DNA of 64,000 nt, from assembly GCF_014837045.1 (NCBI RefSeq), contig NZ_JACSPR010000012.1, positions 10,217 through 74,216 of the forward strand, written 5' to 3'. This document shows, piece by piece, positions 48,441 to 56,831 of the stretch (the first letter of the stretch is position 1; each line of letters opens with the position of its first letter). Origin of the DNA: Corynebacterium gallinarum. Lineage in GTDB: Bacteria > Actinomycetota > Actinomycetes > Mycobacteriales > Mycobacteriaceae. Under the pieces are notes generated by a model. That model saw nothing but the letters and a program-made list of their open reading frames with translations. It did not search any database and was not told where the DNA came from. The translations under genes and the position numbers were made by a program.

Positions 48441-48716
48441 GTGGCACGCAACATTGAAGACATCCAGCGCGACATCGAACGCACCCGCCGTCAGCTAGCA
48501 AGCACCCTTGATGAGCTGGCTGACCGCAGCAAGCCAGCTAATCTTGTCGACGATGCAAAGACCCAGGCCACCGCGAAGCTACAGGAACCGGAAGTTCAGA
48601 AGATTCTTTTGGGTGTCGCCGGTGCGGTGCTGGGTGTGGTGCTGCTCAGCGTGGTGCGCAGCCGTAAGAAGTCCAAGGACCTCAAGGAGATCCAGCGTCT
48701 GCTTTCCGAGCGCTAG
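48441..48716 (+). CDS. DUF3618 family protein
   Basis: A 91-residue protein. The N-terminal helix with IEDIQRDIERTRRQLASTLDELADRSKPANLV matches the actinobacterial DUF3618 family (shown here only in parts), followed by one transmembrane helix (ILLGVAGAVLGVVLLSVV) and a basic C-terminus. GTG 48441 has AGGAG at the right distance. Function unknown. A strong terminator follows. Confidence 0.85.
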   Translation: MARNIEDIQRDIERTRRQLASTLDELADRSKPANLVDDAKTQATAKLQEPEVQKILLGVAGAVLGVVLLSVVRSRKKSKDLKEIQRLLSER

Positions 48717-48730
48717 ACCCTGCATATGAA

Positions 48731-48773
48731 GGCCTGGTCACTTGAATTATTCAGGTGACCAGGTCTTCTTGTG
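48731..48773 (+). terminator. Terminator after the DUF3618 gene
   Basis: A 16-bp stem with two G-T type mismatches (48731-48746 with 48750-48765), followed by TTCTTGTGTT. Confidence 0.85.
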
Positions 48774-48815
48774 TTGCCAGGAATAATCCTGGTTGACCCC
48801 CTACGATGGGGACCG

Positions 48816-48864
48816 CACACGGTGTGAGGGGCAACCTGCGGGTGAGAGACCACGTGGAACCCCT
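48816..48864 (+). promoter_or_regulatory. Structured leader upstream of the flotillin-like gene
   Basis: A short hairpin CACA-CGG-TGTG (48816-48826) is followed by a closing helix AGGGG/CCCCT (48827-48831 with 48860-48864) that encloses ACC-TGCG-GGT (48834-48843) and the palindrome CCACGTGG (48850-48857). The arrangement looks like a branched RNA. It matches no riboswitch class I can name. Confidence 0.35.
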
Positions 48865-48906
48865 TTCACCAATAAATCTCACAACCTGAAGGATCCAGCA
48901 CCCCCG

Positions 48907-50028
48907 ATGCTCTATACCGCACCCTCTGCAACCGAAGCTCTCATTGTTACCGGAGGGTTGACCAAACGCACCCCGGAAAAGCCTTTTAAGATCGTCGCAG
49001 GCCGTGGCGTATTCTGGCTACCGCTCTTCCAGCAGGTCAGAAAACTCAACCTGGGAACCTATAGCGTCGATGTCCGCATCACCGCACAGACCGCACAGAA
49101 GATCGACATCAATGTGGCGGCTAACGCCATCTTCCGTGTTGACCCCTCCGAAGAAGGCATCATCTCCGCGGCGCGTTATATCGAAAAGTCTGATGATGAG
49201 ATCGAAGACATCATCCGCAAGGAGTTTGACGGTGAGACCCGCAGCCTGATCGGTCAAATGTCCGTCGAGGACATCATCACTGATCGAATGGCCCTGGCCA
49301 GCGAAGTCATCACCAACATCACGCCGAAGCTGTTAAGTATGGGGTGGAAGGTGGACAGTTTCCAGATCTCCTCCATCACCGATGACAACAACCACATCGC
49401 GAACCTCTCCAAGCCGGAGCTGGCACGTGTGGAACAGGCCGCGGCCATCGCTCAGGCGGAGGCCAACGCCCGCGTTATCGAGAAGGAACAGGAAGCCGAG
49501 CGGCTCACCTCGCAGTACCGTCGTGACACCGATCTACAGGTATCCGAGAACACCAAGGAGACCGCCAAGGCGCGTGCCGAGGCTGAACAGTCCGGACCCA
49601 AAGCTGAAGCTGAGGCCCGCATCGAAGTGGAGGAGAAGCTGAGCCTGCTGGCTGCAGCCCAGGCCAAACGACGCGAAGCCGAGTTGGAAACCGAAGTGAT
49701 CAAGCCCGCCGAGGCTGCCGCCCGTGAACGCCTCATCACCGCCGAAGCAGATGCTGAGGCCCAGCGGAAGTTGGCTGCCTCGATTGCCTCCGAAAAGGGC
49801 ATCCTCCTGGAGAAGGAGATGCTGGACAACTTGCCAGCAATCATGGAATCACTGTCCGGTGCCTTGTCCAACGGTAAGCTCACGTTCCTGGGAGATGGCG
49901 AAGACTTCAACAGTTTGATCGCCCGGCTTGTTGGCACTGCCACCACCCTGCGCGACACTCTCGGCGAGGCTTCCCAGGAAATCTCGGCCAGCTCCAACCC
50001 TCAGCCGTCTACGCAAGCACGCTACTAA
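48907..50028 (+). CDS. Flotillin-like SPFH/band 7 protein
   Basis: A 373-residue protein. An SPFH domain covers about residues 25-180 (IVAGRGVFWLPLFQQVRKL, ISSITDDNNHI), followed by a long Ala/Glu-rich coiled coil (about 185-305, with repeated AEAxAR and EVEEK-like units) and a flotillin-type tail ending DFNSLIARLVGTATTLRD. There is no obvious N-terminal transmembrane helix. Flotillins organise membrane microdomains; a role here is inference. ATG 48907 is preceded by GAAGGA. Confidence 0.87.
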   Translation: MLYTAPSATEALIVTGGLTKRTPEKPFKIVAGRGVFWLPLFQQVRKLNLGTYSVDVRITAQTAQKIDINVAANAIFRVDPSEEGIISAARYIEKSDDEIEDIIRKEFDGETRSLIGQMSVEDIITDRMALASEVITNITPKLLSMGWKVDSFQISSITDDNNHIANLSKPELARVEQAAAIAQAEANARVIEKEQEAERLTSQYRRDTDLQVSENTKETAKARAEAEQSGPKAEAEARIEVEEKLSLLAAAQAKRREAELETEVIKPAEAAARERLITAEADAEAQRKLAASIASEKGILLEKEMLDNLPAIMESLSGALSNGKLTFLGDGEDFNSLIARLVGTATTLRDTLGEASQEISASSNPQPSTQARY

Positions 50029-50042
50029 TCGCCCGGGCTGGG

Positions 50043-50603
50043 CTAAATGAGCTCAGCGCCCGCGGTGTGCATCTCCTCCAGTGCAGTATCTCCTGCCTGC
50101 AGGTCAACGGCTGAGCAGAAACCGGTGAGTACCCGGACCTTCAAACCGGCCTTCAACGCATCGAGGGCCGTGGCACGGACACAGTGTTCGGTGGCGATCC
50201 CTGCGATATCCACATCGGTGATGTCGCGTGTGCGTAACCAGTCCACCAGTGTGGTGTCATCGCTAACCGCGGTGCCCTCAAACCCGGAATAGGCCGCTGA
50301 ATACTGGCCCTTCCGGAAGAATTCATCGATGCGATCGGTGTGGATCTTCTCGTGCATGGCGGCACCGTCGGAGTCAGCCACGCAGTGGACGGGCCAGGAA
50401 TCGACGAAGTCGGGATTGTCGGAGAAGTGGCTGCCCGGATCGATGTGCCAGTCCTGGGTGGCCACCACGGCATCAAAGTCCTGGGGGTGGGAGAGCTGGA
50501 AGGCGCCGAGCAGTCCCGCGACCTCATCACCCCGGGCGGTGGCAAGTGTCCCTCCGGGACAGAAATCCTTCTGGACATCAACGAGAATCAGTGCGCGAGA
50601 CAT
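50043..50603 (-). CDS. pncA: Nicotinamidase
   Basis: A 186-residue enzyme that hydrolyses nicotinamide to nicotinate; members also activate pyrazinamide. The catalytic triad is D9 (LILVDVQKDF), K98 (FFRKGQ) and C141 (GIATEHCVRAT), and metal ligands D52 and H54 (QDWH) are present. Nicotinate then enters through PncB, also in this window. ATG 50603 is chosen over 50621. Confidence 0.95.
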   Translation of the reverse strand: MSRALILVDVQKDFCPGGTLATARGDEVAGLLGAFQLSHPQDFDAVVATQDWHIDPGSHFSDNPDFVDSWPVHCVADSDGAAMHEKIHTDRIDEFFRKGQYSAAYSGFEGTAVSDDTTLVDWLRTRDITDVDIAGIATEHCVRATALDALKAGLKVRVLTGFCSAVDLQAGDTALEEMHTAGAELI

Positions 50604-50717
50604 AATGTGGGGCCCTTTCACGTATCCAAGTGTGTTACCTGACCCCTTAGTTTACGCACTGGAGGTGCCACGCACGCGCCCACGGTGGGGGACGCGGCGT
50701 CGACAAGCGCGCGTGTG

Positions 50718-51218
50718 CTACCTGTTGCGCACCCAGTCGGCGGCCGCGGCGACGATCTCCTCGATGGGGAGGGCGATGTCGAAGACCTTCGACTCCTCGT
50801 CCTCGCCGAGCGGCTCCAGGGTGGCGAACTGGGAGTCCAGGAGGGTGGACGGCATGAAGTGGTCCTCACGCGAATCCATCCGGGACAGCAGCAGGTCATA
50901 GTCACCGTGCAGGTGGACGAAGATGGTGCCCGGCGCCTTGGTGCGGATCAGATCGCGGTAGGAACGCTTGAGGGCGGAGCAGGCGATGACACCGCTGTCG
51001 CGGTCGCGCAGCCACTTGCCCACCTGGACGAGCCACCAGGCGCGGTCATCATCATCGAGTGCCTGTCCCGAGGCCATCTTGTCGATATTGGACTGGGGAT
51101 GTAGCTCATCACCGTCCTTGTACTCCAGGCCGAGTTCCGCGGCGAGGTGTTCGCCCACGGTGGATTTACCGCAGCCGGACACCCCCATGACGACTATTTT
51201 TCTGCTCTGTGTGTCCAT
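50718..51218 (-). CDS. gntK: Gluconate kinase
   Basis: A 166-residue P-loop kinase that makes 6-phosphogluconate. Walker A is G12-V-S-G-C-G-K-S-T20, followed by DGDELHPQSNIDKMASG and the ACSALKRSYRD block of gluconokinases. A GntR1/2-type operator lies 61 bases upstream of its start. The gene is next to the hexuronide operon but separated from it by a terminator. Confidence 0.95.
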   Translation of the reverse strand: MDTQSRKIVVMGVSGCGKSTVGEHLAAELGLEYKDGDELHPQSNIDKMASGQALDDDDRAWWLVQVGKWLRDRDSGVIACSALKRSYRDLIRTKAPGTIFVHLHGDYDLLLSRMDSREDHFMPSTLLDSQFATLEPLGEDEESKVFDIALPIEEIVAAAADWVRNR

Positions 51219-51278
51219 CGTGACAGTTCCTTTCTCAGTGCAACCGAGGCGGGGTTGCGGGGGCGATGCGCCGAAGTT

Positions 51279-51293
51279 AATGGTACTATCATA
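51279..51293 (-). promoter_or_regulatory. GntR1/GntR2-type operator before gntK
   Basis: On the minus strand the 15 bases read TATGATAGTACCATT, one base away from TATGATAGTACCAAT, which I recall as the GntR1/GntR2 binding motif of C. glutamicum. The GntR1-like gene is at 9535-10269. Its place upstream of gntK agrees with repression in the absence of gluconate. Confidence 0.8.
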
Positions 51294-51384
51294 CCGCGTT
51301 TGGTGGGGGAAAGTAAGGCCACTCCCCGGCTGCGGCGGTGTGATTACTCACACCGGCATCCGTGGGCGGGAGTGAAAAGGGAAC

Positions 51385-51426
51385 ATCCCACCAGCGCGCG
51401 GGGAGAACGGGGCGCGCTGGCGGGAT
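51385..51426 (-). terminator. Terminator after the hexuronide symporter gene
   Basis: A 15-bp stem with one mismatch (51385-51399 with 51412-51426) around a 12-base loop; on the minus strand it is followed by GTTCCCTTTTC. It separates the symporter from gntK. Confidence 0.75.
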
Positions 51427-51441
51427 GAACGGTGAGGTGCA

Positions 51442-53553
51442 TTACCTGGACGGTGTCACACTGTCCGGGTACTTGGAGCGGTACAGCTCTGCAATCAACT
51501 CGGCCACCTGCTTGTAGGTGATCGATGCGGTGTTGATGGTGAGGTCGTATTCCTCGTCATCATTCGGATCCCACTTGTAGAGCTTGAGACTCATCTCCGC
51601 GCGGAGACGGTCCTCGATCTCACACTGCTCGGCGGCCGCGGATGCGGACAGACCGGCCTTGTGCATGACACGCTCGATGCGCTTATCCATCGGGGCGACC
51701 AGACGCACGTGCAGCGTGCCGACGACCGGCCCCAGCACCAGCGCACCGTTGCGTCCCAGGATCACACCACCGTCTTCGACATCCGCCAGGACCTCGGAGG
51801 TGTTGGTCGAGGCCATCTCCCGGTTGGAGGCGGACTCCATGGCGGCACCCAGCTCGGTGCCCTGCCCACCCGCACCGGAGAGGCCACGGAGGAAGCGGTC
51901 GAAGGTCGAATCGGAGAGCAGTGTGGTCTTGTCCACCTGGGCGAGTTCCCTGGAGGAGAACTTCTGGTCGATGTACTTCACACCGAGCAGCTCCGCCACC
52001 AGTGGGCCGATATCGGTGGCGCCGGAGCCACGCTGACCGAACAGGGTCACGATCGGCGGGTTGGGCAGACCCGGCTTGCGCATCAGGGTGGTGCGACCGT
52101 CGCCCAGGTCAGCGGCACCGACCTTGGTGCGTTCGGCGTCGACGCCCTTGGCGGAGGCAATCGACGACTGCGTGCGACGCTTGGTCAGCTCATCGACGAC
52201 CTTGAGGTGGGTGTCACCATCGAGGCGGTAGAAGAAGGCGGCGGCCAGGGCAATGACCGCCAGGACGGCGGGTACGGCACCGGTGGCCACACGCAGACCC
52301 AGGGAGATCTGGTCACCGTCGACGATTTCGGCACCGGCGACGTAGCCGTAGGCGCCGATGACCGCGCCACCGACCCAGCCACCGATACCCTGTCCGATCT
52401 TGCGGGTGAAGGAGAGGATGGAATAGGAGCCACCCTCGGAGCGGATACCTGAGACCCACTCGCCGTAGTCGACGGTGTCGGCCTGCATGGAGAACATCAT
52501 GGCGTTGGAGCCACCCACACCCAGGCCCACGAAGAACCAGGCGACCAGAGCCAACATGAGGGTGCCGCCCGGGATGAAGAAGATCAGACCGTAACCGACG
52601 GCGGCCAGCAGAGCGGCCAGCATATAACCGCTGCGTTTGCCGTATCGACGGGTGATGGTCGGGGCGAAGGAGGCGAACAGGATGGTACCGGCGGTCTGCG
52701 CAAGCTGCAGGAAGACGAAGTAACCGGCATTACCCGTGATCGAACGGACGTAGTACAGACCCACCGCATTGAACACGAAGTTCGAGGTCAGGAACAACAG
52801 GGCCGCCAGCAGCAGGACCTGCAGCGGACGGTTCTGCTTCAGCATGGTGAAGGTCTGCTTGAAGGAGATGGAACCCGCCGCACGCGGGACGACCTCCCGG
52901 GAATTGGCGAAACAGATCAGGTACAGGACGACCGCGATGACCGCGAGAGTGATACAGGTGATGGTGAACTTCAGGCGGATACCATCAGCCGTGGTGTCCT
53001 GGAACTGTGGGGAGACAACCCAGGCCAGGGCCACCGATGCCAGTGCCGAGGCGATGGCGCGGGAACCGGACAGCTTGGAGCGGTCAACCGGGTCCTGGGT
53101 CATCGATGAGGCCAGGGAGCCATAGGGGATGTTGATGAAGGAATAGGCCAGCTGATAGAGGGCATCGAAGATGAAGATCCAGGCGATCGTCATCGTCATG
53201 CTCATGTTCGCCGGGGTGGAGAACAGGGCCACGAAGACGATGGCCAGGGGGGCCGGGCCGAAGAGGAGGTAGGGGCGCAGGCGACCCCACCTGGAGTTGG
53301 TGCGGTCGACGGTGTTACCCGCGATCAGGTCGGCGAAACCGGCCCAGATCTTGGTGATGCCGTAGATGGCGCCGGCGACGCCGGCGGACAGTCCAACGAT
53401 GTCGGTCATGTAGACCATGAGGAACATCGAGGTCATCATGAACGAGAGGTTGTTGGCTATATCACCGAATGAGTAGGTGAGTACCCGGTGACCGGGCATC
53501 TGACCCTGACCGGGACTACCGGCCTTAACCGGTGACGTGGCTGTGGTGGACAC
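51442..53553 (-). CDS. GPH-family sugar symporter fused to a cytidylate kinase-like domain
   Basis: A 703-residue fusion. Residues about 20-465 are a 12-helix cation symporter of the glycoside-pentoside-hexuronide family (SFGDIANNLSFMMTSMFLM, TKIWAGFADLIAGNTVDRT, SRWGRLRPYLLFG, FSMQADTVDYGEWVSGIR), probably for glucuronides. After a linker, residues about 500-700 match the cytidylate kinase-like 2 family: VTLFGQRGSGATDIG has a P-loop-like Gly-rich turn with T-D in place of the usual K-S/T, then FSSRELA, ILGRNGALVLG and a basic lid-like segment. The conserved lysine of Walker A appears missing, so enzymatic activity is doubtful and a sensory role is possible. Last gene of the operon after uidA. 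Confidence 0.86.
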   Translation of the reverse strand: MSTTATSPVKAGSPGQGQMPGHRVLTYSFGDIANNLSFMMTSMFLMVYMTDIVGLSAGVAGAIYGITKIWAGFADLIAGNTVDRTNSRWGRLRPYLLFGPAPLAIVFVALFSTPANMSMTMTIAWIFIFDALYQLAYSFINIPYGSLASSMTQDPVDRSKLSGSRAIASALASVALAWVVSPQFQDTTADGIRLKFTITCITLAVIAVVLYLICFANSREVVPRAAGSISFKQTFTMLKQNRPLQVLLLAALLFLTSNFVFNAVGLYYVRSITGNAGYFVFLQLAQTAGTILFASFAPTITRRYGKRSGYMLAALLAAVGYGLIFFIPGGTLMLALVAWFFVGLGVGGSNAMMFSMQADTVDYGEWVSGIRSEGGSYSILSFTRKIGQGIGGWVGGAVIGAYGYVAGAEIVDGDQISLGLRVATGAVPAVLAVIALAAAFFYRLDGDTHLKVVDELTKRRTQSSIASAKGVDAERTKVGAADLGDGRTTLMRKPGLPNPPIVTLFGQRGSGATDIGPLVAELLGVKYIDQKFSSRELAQVDKTTLLSDSTFDRFLRGLSGAGGQGTELGAAMESASNREMASTNTSEVLADVEDGGVILGRNGALVLGPVVGTLHVRLVAPMDKRIERVMHKAGLSASAAAEQCEIEDRLRAEMSLKLYKWDPNDDEEYDLTINTASITYKQVAELIAELYRSKYPDSVTPSR

Positions 53554-53592
53554 GGTTGCTCCTTTGTAAGAAAACCATGATAGGGGGATTAT

Positions 53593-55434
53593 TTAGTTCT
53601 GTTTCGGCTCGCGACGCCCGTAGGCGGCGGCGTCAAGTTTTCTCCAGCGGTCCCGCAGATAGCGGGCCACGGCTTTGGGACGGCGGTCGCGGGTGAACGC
53701 GCCCTTCTTGTTGCCGTCCACACGCACGATTCCGACCTTTGTCTGGAAGTCGGCGAAATTCCACATCTGCTCACCGATGATCTCGTCATAGGCGTCGAAG
53801 ACCCGGGAGTTCATCCGGTGGTAGGCCACCTGGAAGTCCTCGGTCCACGGCTGGTGGTAGATGGAGTGGAGACCGGCGACGGTGTCGGCGCCGAACTCGG
53901 TGAAGATGATCGGCTTACCGGGGTGTGTGGTGATCCAGCCCTCGACCTCGGCGCGCATCTCGCGCTCGGCATTGGCCAGGTCCCCGGTCTGGAAGTACCA
54001 GCCGTAGTAGCGGTTGAGCATGATGACATCGAAGAGATCGGTGATCTTGTCGCGGTCATAGGGGGCGAGCATGACATTGACGAATCCGACAGGCCGGGTG
54101 GGATCCGCGTCGCGGGCCGCCTGTGCGAGGGGTGCGAAGTACTCGCGGGAGGCATCGGTCTGGGATTCCGGTTCGTTGGCAATCGACCAGAGCACCACGC
54201 TGGGACGGTTCTTGTCCCGGGCGATGAGCCGTTCGATCTCCAGTTTGTGCTGCGCCTGGGTCTGATCGTTGAGGGTGTCGGGTCCGAAGGTGGCAGGGAC
54301 TTCGGTGCCGCCGAGGATACCGCCGGCCACCCCGAGGTTGAGGCCCACTGCCGGGGTTTCATCAATGACGACGATGCCCTGGCGGTCGCAGTAATCCATC
54401 CACTGTTCGGAATAGGGATAGTGCGAGGTCCGCAGCGAATTCGCCCCGATCCAGCTGAGCAGTTCCATGTCCTGGAGAACGTGGGCATCGACATGCCCTT
54501 TGCCCACGGTCTCGTGATCCTCGTGCATGCCGAAACCCGTGAAATAGAAGGGCCTGCCATTGATGAGGAACTGGTTGTGGGCGACCTCGACGGTGCGGAC
54601 ACCGAAGTGTTGGCGGTAGAGGTCGATCAGCGTGCCGTCCTGGTCAACCAGGCGGATCTCCAGGTCGTAGAGGCCTCCGACACCCGGCGTCCAGAGGTTG
54701 ACGTCGGTGATGGTGGCGGAGCCTGCGTGACCGGAACCGGTGGCCACGGGCTCGTCGGTGCGCTGGTCGATGATGGTGATGGTGACCTCGGCTGGCTCAC
54801 CCTCGGCGGTGATATCCCAGGTGACGATACCGGTGGCGCCGGCATCACCCGCAGTGACATCCGTGGTGATGGTGACATCGGAGACATGCGTGCGGGGACG
54901 GCTGATCAGATGCACCGACCGGTGGATGCCTGAGTAGTTGTAGAAATCATGCAGGTACTCCTGCTCCCGGCGGCCATCACCCAGGATATTGATGCGCCCC
55001 GGGGGGATGCAGGTGTAATCCAGGCGGTTGTCCACCACCACGGTCAGGCGCACCGTCCCGCCCAGGGTGGCGTGCGCGGTGAGATCCGCCTCAAACGGCA
55101 TGTACCCACCCTTGAACCGGGTGATCTCGGTATCGCCGGCGAAGACCACCGCGTGGTGGGTCACGGACCCGAACCTCACCACGATCTGCCGGTCACCCCA
55201 CTCCATCGGGATCTGGACGTCACGCTGGTAGAAATAACAACCAACGTGGTTGCGGACCGCCTCGTCGGCGAAGACATCATTGACCGAGGCGGGCACCGCC
55301 ATCTCGTGGCGTGTATCCAGACGGGAGTTCTGCCATCCGGCATCAATTCCGTCGTTGTTCCAGTCCACCCGGAAACGCCACATGCCATCCAGGGGGAGGA
55401 CAGTCCGGGTCGGAGTGAGCTGCGGGGCGAGCAT
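53593..55434 (-). CDS. uidA: Beta-glucuronidase (GH2)
   Basis: A 613-residue glycoside hydrolase that frees glucuronate from glucuronides. The N-terminal sugar-binding domain contains NHVGCYFYQRDV and PPGRINILGD-type residues, and the TIM barrel carries the acid/base E421 in NEPE and the nucleophile E513 in FTEFGAD. Length and domain order are those of GH2 glucuronidases; a signal peptide is absent, so it acts inside the cell after uptake. It ends 39 bases before the symporter gene and starts 11 bases after uxuB. Confidence 0.93.
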   Translation of the reverse strand: MLAPQLTPTRTVLPLDGMWRFRVDWNNDGIDAGWQNSRLDTRHEMAVPASVNDVFADEAVRNHVGCYFYQRDVQIPMEWGDRQIVVRFGSVTHHAVVFAGDTEITRFKGGYMPFEADLTAHATLGGTVRLTVVVDNRLDYTCIPPGRINILGDGRREQEYLHDFYNYSGIHRSVHLISRPRTHVSDVTITTDVTAGDAGATGIVTWDITAEGEPAEVTITIIDQRTDEPVATGSGHAGSATITDVNLWTPGVGGLYDLEIRLVDQDGTLIDLYRQHFGVRTVEVAHNQFLINGRPFYFTGFGMHEDHETVGKGHVDAHVLQDMELLSWIGANSLRTSHYPYSEQWMDYCDRQGIVVIDETPAVGLNLGVAGGILGGTEVPATFGPDTLNDQTQAQHKLEIERLIARDKNRPSVVLWSIANEPESQTDASREYFAPLAQAARDADPTRPVGFVNVMLAPYDRDKITDLFDVIMLNRYYGWYFQTGDLANAEREMRAEVEGWITTHPGKPIIFTEFGADTVAGLHSIYHQPWTEDFQVAYHRMNSRVFDAYDEIIGEQMWNFADFQTKVGIVRVDGNKKGAFTRDRRPKAVARYLRDRWRKLDAAAYGRREPKQN

Positions 55435-55445
55435 GGTGGGCGGTC

Positions 55446-56831
55446 CTATTCCTGAACCAGGGCGACGTGGGAGCGGATGAGGGAGACGGTGGCGGTATCG
55501 GCTGCCAACTCCTCATCGAGGACCGCAACCAGTGAGCGCACCGGATCGGCGGTGGCCTTCGCTGCAGCGATCTCCACGGCGCGGGTATCGCGGATATCCG
55601 CCGCTCCGAGGACGAAGGCGATCCAGGCGGCGACGGAGAACGCGGCACCGGTGCCACTGCGGCCCGCGGCCAGCTCGGCCTTGAGGATCGGCACGGCACG
55701 CATGCGCTGCTTGGTGCCACCGTCGATGGCGATCTGGGCGAGGTTGTGGACGATGCGGGGGTTCTCGAAACGCTCGATGAGCTGCGCCCGGTACCCGGAC
55801 ACGTCCAAGCCCTCGGCGGTGAGGTGGCGGGCCGCCTCATCCCACAGCTTCTCCACCCGTGCCCGGCAGTCCGGGTCATTGATGGCATCGGCGACGGTGG
55901 CATGACCCCTGAGCTGGCCGTAGTAGGCCATGAGGGAGTGGGACCCGTTGAGCAGCCACAGCTTGCGACGCTCGAACTGCTCGATGTCGTCGACGAACTG
56001 CACACCCGCGTTCTCCCAGGCCGGACGCCCGGCGGGGAACCCACCCTGGATGATCCAGGAGGCAAACGGCTCGGTGACCACGGGTGCGTTGTCCTGGAAA
56101 CCGGTCTGCTGCTCCACATCCGCAATCAGGGTGGCCTCGGTGGCCGGGGTGATCCGGTCGATGGAGGTGGAGGGGAAGCTCACCTGCTCCCGGATCCACG
56201 CGGCCAGCTCGGTGTCGACCCGGTCGGCCATGCCCAGGATGGAGGCCTGGGTGGTCTCACCGTTGGCGGCGATGTTGTCGCAGCTCATCACCGCCAGGCC
56301 GCCGGCACCTGCTGCGCGCCGGGCAGCCAGACCGTGGATGATCTTGCCCGCCGCGGTCACCAGTGCGGTGACCGGGACATTGTCATGGGCGGAGGTCAGC
56401 GCGGCGATATCATCGCGCACGGCGGGGTCCTCCGCATCGAGTTCACCCGCGGCATCCAGGTGGTAACCCGCCTCGGTGACGGTGAGGGTCACCACCGCGA
56501 CCTGCGGATCAGCCATGAGCTCCACCAGGCGCTGCAGGTTGTCGGCGGGCTGCGCCTCCACCAGTGCGGTGATGATCTCGGGGGAGTCCCCCGCACCGGA
56601 ACGGGTAACCAGGGTGTAGAGACCATCCTGCGGCGCCAGGGCATCAGCCATGGTGGGACGGCGACCGGTGAAGGAGGCATAGCCCCATTCCGGAGTCGCC
56701 GGATCAGCCTCGGCCCGCTGGGTGTACCAGACCTGGTGGGCGCGGTGGAAGGCACCGAGACCCAGGTGGACCAGACGCGCCGGGGCGGTGGCGGTGATAC
56801 CGGCGTTGGTGCGGTTGAGTTGCTTACTCAT
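55446..56831 (-). CDS. uxuB: Fructuronate reductase (D-mannonate oxidoreductase)
   Basis: A 461-residue member of the long-chain mannitol dehydrogenase family. It interconverts D-fructuronate and D-mannonate with NADH. HLGLGAFHRAHQVWY at the N-terminus is the cofactor fold, and the catalytic lysine lies in RRKLWLLNGSHSLMAYYG. A mannitol or tagaturonate dehydrogenase is possible by family; the neighbouring uxaC and uidA point to fructuronate. Its start overlaps the uxaC stop (ATGA). Confidence 0.88.
   Translation of the reverse strand: MSKQLNRTNAGITATAPARLVHLGLGAFHRAHQVWYTQRAEADPATPEWGYASFTGRRPTMADALAPQDGLYTLVTRSGAGDSPEIITALVEAQPADNLQRLVELMADPQVAVVTLTVTEAGYHLDAAGELDAEDPAVRDDIAALTSAHDNVPVTALVTAAGKIIHGLAARRAAGAGGLAVMSCDNIAANGETTQASILGMADRVDTELAAWIREQVSFPSTSIDRITPATEATLIADVEQQTGFQDNAPVVTEPFASWIIQGGFPAGRPAWENAGVQFVDDIEQFERRKLWLLNGSHSLMAYYGQLRGHATVADAINDPDCRARVEKLWDEAARHLTAEGLDVSGYRAQLIERFENPRIVHNLAQIAIDGGTKQRMRAVPILKAELAAGRSGTGAAFSVAAWIAFVLGAADIRDTRAVEIAAAKATADPVRSLVAVLDEELAADTATVSLIRSHVALVQE

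Noticed and set aside
48806..48905. TPP riboswitch before the flotillin-like gene
   Set aside because: There are scattered resemblances (TGAGAG and AACCTGA), but the second half of the TPP core and the pairing order are missing, and the gene is not related to thiamine.
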